This document shows, in pieces, positions 25,801 to 34,800 of a stretch of 64,000 nucleotides of DNA. The notes below the pieces were generated by a model. It saw only the letters and a list, made by a program, of their open reading frames with translations, searched no databases and was not told the DNA's origin. Both the position numbers and the translations under genes were made by a program. Source of the DNA: Hemerocallis citrina (Eukaryota > Streptophyta > Magnoliopsida > Asparagales > Asphodelaceae). Location: assembly GCA_017893485.1 (NCBI GenBank), contig CM030366.1, positions 75,397,227 through 75,461,226 of the forward strand, given 5' to 3'. Every line of letters starts with the position of its first letter. Position 1 is the first letter of the stretch.

Positions 25801-28800
25801 TCCGAGCATGTCAAAGTTTGTTATTACTTCATTAGAGATTTCGTCAAAGACAGATCAAGTTGTTCAACATCAATGGAGAAGATCAAGCTACAGATAAAGC
25901 TCTTGATGAAGGATATGTTCAACAAGTTGCGAAGATTGCTAGATATGTGCTCACTAGAATATTTGAATTAAGGGAGGATGTTGAAAATAGTAATTCAAAT
26001 CTAGTTTAACAAGATAAGGATTAAAAAGGAGTTTTGATTTAATGAAGAGTTGGTTAGTTTTAAAGTCCAAATTAAAGTTTGGTTAATAATTAATTAGGAT
26101 AACTATGATTTTTGATAATCAACAGCTAGTTTTATAAGAGTTTAAGTTAGTGGTAGTATGCTGCCTGTATAAATGTTAGCATTAGTTATATAATTAAGTA
26201 GATTAATAAGAGAGAGTTTATGGAAGTAATAAAATTTGAGTTTTTCATGGCTTATATTTGAGTAGTTTATTGCTCCATATTTTGTAGCTTGATACAGCCG
26301 AAAAAATCAGTATTTTGAATAGTACCAACATTAATTGTGTAGCATTTCTGTATGTCATGATTGTTGTTTTGCAGGCCATTGAAAAATCTGCTGAGCATGA
26401 AGAATCCACTGCAAATTGTTCGTTAACAAAGGACAAAAGTATAGAGGAGGATGATTTCTCTGATTTGGAGGATTTTGAATTTGAGGTAATTTACTAATGA
26501 GGCCTCTCTGTAGAGCTGATTGTTGTATCGATATGGAGGACTTTCATTTTTCTTTAAATTGTGCAGAACTTCAATGATGAATTCTCTGATAAGGACTATA
26601 TATTATCAACTTTGGTGGATATGGGATTCCTTGCCGAGGAGGCATCTTCGGCCATGGACAGATGTGGTATTGTTCTATTGCTTCTATGATGTAAAACCAA
26701 CCCTAAAATAGAGAATTTCCAAGAATTTTAATGGGTTAATTTTACCAACATGAAAGTGCGGATCTAAGTTGGAAATTGTTAACAGTTAACAGGTTTGATG
26801 GGTTTTCAAGAATTGAATCAAATGTAACAGTCCCAATTAATAATTCAACCTTATAATCAATAAGTAAATCTCTACGTGTTTTAGCAAGTAAAAAGTTCAA
26901 TACCGATTCGTACTCTAATCTAGCATGTGGATCACTCAATCTCAGTATTTTGTGGTCGACAGACAAATTAGATAATATGCTAGATAATAGGGTAGTAAAA
27001 CACAAATATTACTAGTGGAAAGAGTATACCGAATGCGAAGAAACCGCGTAGATCGAGTAGGGCAGCGACTGAGATCACAGCAACATAGCAATGGCAGACA
27101 GTAACTCCACGAGCAAATTCACAATGGCCGGCGGCATCACTGGTCAATGTCGACGACGGCAAGGGGCGGCACTGGCGACGGCGGCGACGTCGGCGAGAGG
27201 TGGGGCGAACGGGGCGCACGGGGAAGAGAGAGGGCAGTCGAGGCTGTTGGGGGATCTGTGGAGATTTGGGGTGTTGGCTGTGGATGGGGAATGGGTTCAG
27301 ATGAGGAGTTCGGAGGTTAGGGTTTCGACGAGGGGGAGGGAGGTTGATGGAGGCGATGAGGTCGAAGGTCGGGAGTGGCTAGAGGTCGACGGCGATGGGG
27401 GATTTCGAGGTTGACGATGGGGGGGATTTGGGGTTGGTGATCGCGATCGGGAGTGGGTTGCGGGATGGAGCTCGGGTTGGGTTTTGGGAAACGAAAAGGG
27501 AAAGAAGAAGATAAAGGTGAAGGGGCTGTATGGAGGTGGCGGCGGGTATTGGAGTTTTGAGATTAGGGTTTTTGTAATAGGGATTAGGAAGATTGTGGTA
27601 GAGATTTGTATTGGGAGATTTTAATTGGAGGATATATTTTAGAATTAATCATTAACTCTAAAATTAGATTAGAATTTATCACAAACCCTAATTTTAGATC
27701 TCAGTTGTATCACACAAAAGAGAAGGAGGAAGAGCAAAACTCAACACAGATTTTTTTTAATCAATAATGGCATGCTTTCTCATTCATCTCAAGGCCTTTA
27801 AATAGGCACAAATACATCTTGAAACACATCTCCAAAATATTCTCAAAATAAAAAAAAATTACAAAAAGATTACATATGGCTATAATTGTCAGAAACAAAA
27901 ATGGTAATAAAATAAAAATCCTAAACTGAATAAAACAGCTGATGAAGACGACGCCTGCGCTGATAGAAACAACCAAATCGTCTGGAACCGATGTCCTCAT
28001 CATTCTCCCCGGCTGGGAGAGGGCTCGACCCAGTCGAGTCAAAACCAGTCCTCCTATCATAGTGCTCCAAGAGGTCTGGATCCAAGCGTTGGAGCTCTCC
28101 GCGATCTATCCAAGTGTTCTCTGACTCTGGCTTGTTTTTCCAACTTACCAAATATCTATGAATACCACCATCTCTAGTAGAGATTATCTGATCATCTAAA
28201 ATATCCAACTCTTCTGTCGATGGGTAAGTAGTATCTGGTGGTGGGGGTAATGGGGGAATCTCACCAATAGGCTGCAGGGTAGGCTCATCTATAAGAGGAT
28301 TTCTAGAGTTAAATTCTGGGCCTTCATAGGGTACTCGATCCTCAATATTGAACGTTTTACTGATGCCAAAGCCTTCGGGGAGGTCAACAACATAGCCATT
28401 ATCATTGATTTTATGAAGAATTTTAAATGGACCTGCAGCACGTGCGTTCAATTTCTTAACGGATCCCGCTGGGAACCGTTCCGGACGAATCCGAACCATC
28501 ACTTCGTCACCCACATTAAAAGTTTTAAATTTCCTTCTAATATCAGCTCTTAACTTGTAGTTAAAATTATTTTCATTAATTTTCTTGGGAAATTTCTCTA
28601 TGTAAGTCATGAATGCGGGATGCAAATGCAGATGCAGACTCAGAGACTCGATGATGTTCTAACATGGGGGCAAGATCTATAGGCTGCCTAGGACGATAAC
28701 CGTGTACAACTTCGTGTGGACTCATGCCAGTGGTTCTATTCCTAGATGTGTTATATGCAAATCAGCCACCGTTAATTTTAAATCCCATGTTCCCAAGTTT

Positions 28801-31800
28801 TCCCCCACAAGAGTACGTAAGAGATTGCCAAGACTCCGATTGACAACCTCAGTCTGTCCATCTGTCTGTGGGTGGAACGCAGACGAAAACTTTAATTTTG
28901 TACCTAACTTGTGCCATAGGGTCTTCCAAAAATAACTCGTGAATTTCACATCCCTATCAGACACAATGGTTTTTGGCAACCCATGTAGCTTCACAATATT
29001 ATCAAAGATCTGAGCCACGCGGGATGCATCAAAAGTTTTCGAGCACGGGAGGAAGTGGGCCATTTTAGAAAAACGGTCCACGACGACAAGAATGGAGTCG
29101 TGTTTCTTTTGTGTTTTCGGTAAGCCTAACACGAAATCCATACGTCTTCCCAAGGGCGACTGGGAACAGGTAAAGGAGTATACAGGCCTGTGTTCTGTTT
29201 TTGTTGCTTGGCAAGTTGACAGGTGTGACATCTGTTAACAAGTCTCACAACGTCTCTCTTTAGCTTCGGCCAGTAAAACCTATGTTCCACAGCATCAATG
29301 GTCTTGCTATGCCCAAAATGTCCAGTAAGGCCACCAGCGTGCAATTCCCAAACAAGATACTCTTGTAAGGATGTACTAGGAATGCACAGTTTGGAGCGAT
29401 AGAAGAGATAATCATCTTTCAAGAAATAATCATCTATCACTCGAGTTATGCCTTCCTTCAAAGAGGTGTAGATCTCGTGAAAATCTGGGCAGGAGGCATA
29501 CTCATCTCTCAATCTCTCAAAACCAATAATTTCGGTGCGCAGAGCAGATAAGATCATGTAACAACGACTTAGCGCATCCTCGGCCTTATTATCAATCCCT
29601 TTTGTATGCCTAATGATATATGAATATTCTTGTAGGAACTCTACCCATCTAGCATGTCTCGGGTTCAACTTTTGTTGAGAATTAAGGAATCTTAAGGCCT
29701 CATGGTCTGAGAAGATAACGAATTCTTGCGGCAGAAGATAATGTCGCCAATAGCGAAGTGACTGAATGACCGCGTAGTATTCCTTGTCATAGGTGGAGTA
29801 TTTTTGTTTTGCTTCATTCAGCTTTTCACTGAAATAAGCAACAGGATGACTCTCTTGACTGAGGACTCCACCTATACCAATACCAGAAGCATCACATGTT
29901 ACTTAGAAGACTTTAGTGAAATCAGGCAACCTCATGACAGGTGTCTGAGTCATTCTCATCTTGATCTCTTCGAAGGCATTCGTGGCTTCTTTCGACCAGA
30001 CAAACTCACCTTTCTTCAAACAATCGGTTATCGGAGCATTATCGTGCTAAATCATCGCACAAACTGACGATAAAAGGTGGCAGGGCCATGAAAACTCCGC
30101 ACATCACGAATATTGCGGGGCTCAGGCCACTCTGTAATAGCTCGTATCTTTTCTGGGTCAACAGATACTCCTCTGGCAGACACAATAAATCCCAGAAAGA
30201 TAGTCTGATCGGAGAGGAAGGTACATTTGGTAGGATTAGCATAAAGCTATTTCTTCCTCAAAACACCGCAGACCTGTCTCAAATGGTCAAGATGTTGCCC
30301 AACGGATCGGCTGTAAATGAGAATATCATCAAAGTACACCACAAGGAACTTGCCCATAAAGGGACGAAGTACTTGCGTCATGATTCTCATAAACGTGTTC
30401 GGGGCATTTGTCATTTCAAATGGCATGACCATCCACTCGTACAGGCCATCCTTCGTCTTGAAGGCGGTCTTCCACTCATCACCAGGACGAACACGTATTT
30501 GGTGGTAACCACTTTTAAGATCAATCTTAGAGAAGATTGTGGCACCAGACATCATGTCCAACATGTCATCCAAACGGGGAATGGGAAAACGGTATTTCAC
30601 CGTGATCTTGTTTATGGCACGGTTGTTCACACACATACGCCATGTTCCATCTTTCTTTGGCGTCAATAGAGTAGGAACAGCGCAAGGACTTAAACTTTCT
30701 CTGATAAAGCCCTTTGCCAATAACTCATCAACTTGCCTTTTCAGCTCAGCATGCTCTGTCGGATTCATCCGATAATGTGGCAAGTTAGGAAGACTCGCTC
30801 CCGGGACCAGATCAATAGCGTGTTGGATGTCACGCAATGGGGGCAACTGGTTGGGGAAGTCAGCAGGAAATACATCTGTAAATTCCTGTAGGACAGGAGT
30901 AACTTGGGGCGGGATGAGTGACTTAGGATCTTTAGGGACTTCTCTCGCTGTGAGAAAGAATGGTAGCTCCCTTTTCAATTTCTTTTGTAAGTTCCTTTTC
31001 ACCCATATACGTTACTTCCTTGCCCTTTCTCGAGGGAGGCGGTGTTGTTTCAGCCGGACTAGTTCGTGGTCTCACGGGTATGAGCTTTATTTTTAGTCCA
31101 TCGTGCTGGAACACACATTGGTTGGATCGACCATATATGGTCACATCGTGATCGTATAACCAAGGTCTCCCTAAAATGACTTGACCCACATCCATTTTGA
31201 GCACATCACACCAAATTTCCTCTTTGTAATCTTTGAAGTCCACAGGGACTAAGCATCGATGTGTTACTTGGAGTGCTGTTGCATCAATCCAAGATACTTT
31301 GTATGGGCGTGGATGGGGTTCAGCCTTAAGTCCGGTCTTCGCTAAGACCGCAGAAGAGACAGCGTTGACGCAGCTCCCACTGTCAACAATCACCTTGCAA
31401 TTTTTGCCACCTATAGTCGTAAAGGTGTGGAATATAGCAGTGCGCTTCCAATCATCTTCCTCTTTTGGTTGGGACAAAGTACATCTGACTACATTCAAGT
31501 GAGGTAATTGGATAGACCGAATACAGTGGAGATACTGGTCATCCTCTTCTTCACCGAAGTCATCGCCTTCGATAGGCTCATAAGAAAACTCATTGTCAGA
31601 GTCGTCAGCAATGACAGCGGTACCCTCTACTATATTAATCCTACTGGGACTGGGACAGTTGCTAGCAACATGACCATATCCCTTACATTTATAGCACTTA
31701 GTGAGAGGGTCAATCTTGCTGTAATCTCTTTCGGTGTTCTTACCCTTATGTTCATCTCTATGTGAATTAAAATTTGAATTAGGTTTGCTGGGGTAAGATT

Positions 31801-34800
31801 TGTTGGGGTGCTGAGAGGGAGGCTTAGGTCTAGGTGGTCTAGGTGGGTCAGTAGAGGTCATTCTAGAGGAATGATCTCTCGAGTCGCTGGACCTAAAATT
31901 AGAACTAGCTTTAAGGGAATCCATGTCGAGGACCAGGGCGTAGGCTGCCGCTATTGAGTCCACGTTTCTATAGATTAGCTCGTTCCTAAGGTCAGCTCGT
32001 AGTCCAGCTCTGAACTTAGAGAGTTTGTTCTTCACTCTCTTTACCTAACACATTGCACCGAATAAGGAAGTCATCGAATTTATCAACATATTCTTGTGTG
32101 GATTTACTTCCTTGATACAATTGGTTCCACGAATCTAGCAATCGGGTGTGGAACGATAACGGTAAATACCTCTCATTGAGCTTCTCTTTCATGGCTCCCA
32201 AGTGGCTATGGGTGCCAGACCTCGGCCTCTGCGGGCATGTTCAAGATTGGTCCAATGTTGTTGAGCTTTACCCGTTAATTTCATAGTGGCAAATTTAACT
32301 TTAAGGGCTTCGCTCATGTTGAACCACACAAAGTAGTGGTCCATGGCACCGATCCAATCGAGGTAAGCTTGGGGTTCCATGTGGCCTTCAAACTGGGGAA
32401 CGTCAGCCTTAACGTTCTTTTTGTATTGTTCGTCAGGGTTACGTTCTTGACGTCGATCGTCATGAACATTCCCTTGAGGGATCTGACGATGGGCATGAAG
32501 CTCAGGGACAATGGTTTGATTTAGCTCCACTTTCTTAAGCCTCTGATTGATATTGGCAAGAGTTGCTTGGATGACAGCTAGGGTAGCAGAGATATCAGAG
32601 TTGTCCATTTCAGGTCTGGAAAATCTAGGGTTCCTAATTGGGTGATTGGGAAGGGATAGGAAAGGCTCTTCAGGGTCTGTGATGGTGCTGCGAAGACGCA
32701 TTCACCAAAAGTGGAAACTATGGGTCATGTGTGTCCTAATTTTTTTTTTTTTAATGAATCTGAAATGACCTAAAATAAAAGAAAGACAAAAATAAAATAA
32801 AAAACTAAACAATCCTAAATGAATGTAAAAATGATGCCTACAATGCAAGAACTAGGGTTTTAAGAACTTTCGCTCTGATACCAAAATGATGTAAAACCAA
32901 CCCTAAAATAGAGTATTTCCAAGAATTTTAATGGGTTAATTTTATCAACATGAAAGTGCGGATCTAAGTTGGAAATTGTTAACAGTTAACAGGTTTGATG
33001 GGTTTTCATGAATTGAATCAAATGTAACAGTCCCAATTAATAATTCAACCTTATAATCAATAAGTAAATCCCTACGTGTTTTAGCAAGTAAAAAGTTCAA
33101 TACCGATTCGTACTCTAATCTAGCATGTGGATCACTCAATCTCAATATTTTGTGGTCGACAGGCAAATTAGATAATATGCTAGATAATAGGATAGTAAAA
33201 CACAAATATTACTAGTGGAAAGAGTATACCGAATGCGAAGAAACCGCGTAGATCAAGTAGGGCAGCGACTGAGATCACAGCAACACAGCAATGGCAGACA
33301 GTAACTCCGCGAGCAAATTCACAATGGCCGGCGGCGTCACTGGTCGACGTCGACGGCGGCAAGGGGCGGCGATGGCGACGGCGGCGACGTCGGCGAGAGG
33401 TAGGGCAAACGGGGCGCATGGGAAAGAGAGAGGGCAGTTGAGGATGTTGGGGGATCTGTGGAGATTTGGGGTGTTGGCTGTGGATGGGTAATGGGTTCAG
33501 ATGAGGAGTTCGGAGGTTAGGGTTTCGACGAGGGGGAGGGAGGTTGATGGAGGCGATGAGGTCGAAGGTCGGGAGTGGCTAGAGGTCGACGGCGATGGGG
33601 GATTTCGAGGTTGACGACGAGGGGGGATTTGGGGTTGGTGATCTCGATCGGGAGTGGGTTGCGGGATGGAGCTCGGGTTGGGTTTTGGGAAACGAAAAGG
33701 GAAAGAAGAAGATAAAGGTGAAGGGGCTGTGTGGAGGTGGCGGCGGGTATTGGAGTTTTGAGATTAAGGTTTTTGTAATAGGGATTAGGAAGATTATGGT
33801 AGAGATTTGTATTGGGAGATTTTAATTGGAGGATATATTTTAGAATTAATCACTAACTCTAAAATTAGATTAGGATTTATCACAAACCCTAATTTTAGAT
33901 CTCAGTTGTATCACACAAAAGAGAAGGAGGAAGAGCAAAACTCGACACAGATTTTTTTTTAATCAATAATGGCATGCTTTCTCATTCATCTCAAGACCTT
34001 TAAATAGGCTCAAATACATCTTGAAACACATCTCCAAAATATTTTCAAAATAAAAAAAAAATACAAAAAGATTACATATGGCTATAATTGTCAGAAACAA
34101 AAATGGTAATAAAATAAAAATCCTAAACTGAATAAAACAGCTGATGAAGACGACGCCTGCGCTGATAGAAACGATCAAATCGTCTGGAACCGATGTCCTC
34201 ATCATTCTACTTCATCGATATTCTCAAATAATCATTTTCACTGCTACTCTGTGATCAAAGACTCTTCACTTGTTTATTTCAACAAATCCCTTTTCTTTTT
34301 TTTGGTCAATATATATGGAGTAAGAATGTTAGTTAAAAACTAAAATAAAAACCAAAGTTTACAAAGGCATTACAGCCACAACCTGGAGCTGAGTGTAAAC
34401 ACTATTAACCCCAGAGTTAGCCTAATAGTTTCCAAATATCCATCCCTTTTCTTTTCTACTTCTGTTCACTTTGATAATTTTCTTTTAATCTTTCAGCTTT
34501 ACGCCACTTAAATTTGAAACAAGAGCATGGCTATTACTTGTTTTCAAACTAGAACCAATGGCTTCTTGTGCTTGTAAGTTCCAAAAATTTATAAATGTCA
34601 AATACCTAGTCTGTTTATTCACTTGAGATAAATTTTTTTCTTTTTGAGAAAGAGAGACAATGGTGACGACAAATGTCACTTTACTTCCAAATCTCCCACC
34701 CTCATACATTTGCAGTCCAAGCTCACTTCCACATCTCACACCCCCATCCAATTGCTATCCGTACTTGATTGCAAATTAAAATAGCCTACTGCCTTCCAAA

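Larger units (their letters stand above)
22724..26330 (+). mobile_element. Copia LTR retrotransposon in a DRM intron, internally deleted and invaded
   Basis: Flanked by the 5-bp duplication TTAAT (22719-22723 and 26331-26335). The left LTR (22724-23601) is split by a LINE fragment; the right LTR is 25979-26330 (352 bp, TGTTGAAAATAG to AGTACCAACA). Without the LINE, the left LTR is about 357 bp. A degenerate primer site TTTTATCAGAGC (23602-23613) resembles the initiator-Met tRNA type, and a polypurine tract AAGGGAGGA lies at 25970-25978. Only scraps of pol remain: the start of reverse transcriptase (about 24640-24835) and the end of RNase H (about 25700-25970). It lies sense to DRM. Confidence 0.9.
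26687..34204 (-). mobile_element. chromodomain Ty3/gypsy retrotransposon (chromovirus), complete, antisense in a DRM intron
   Basis: Paired LTRs (26687-28002 and 32887-34204) start TGATG and end CATCA on the + strand. A 5-bp duplication TTCTA flanks the whole (26682-26686 and 34205-34209). Transcription would run on the minus strand, from the right LTR. The primer site (TGGTATCAGAGC on the minus strand, 32872-32883) matches initiator-Met tRNA; the polypurine tract CCGGGGAGAA abuts the left LTR. Domain order is gag, CCHC knuckle, protease, RT, RNase H, integrase, chromodomain. By eye the LTRs differ at roughly 3% in their first 600 bp, so the insertion is fairly young. Several frameshifts and stops make it non-functional. 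Confidence 0.95.

Noticed and set aside
27091..27414. Gly/Arg-rich forward frame, repeated at 33291-33491
   Set aside because: Present in both LTRs of the antisense chromovirus and broken differently in each; LTR noise.
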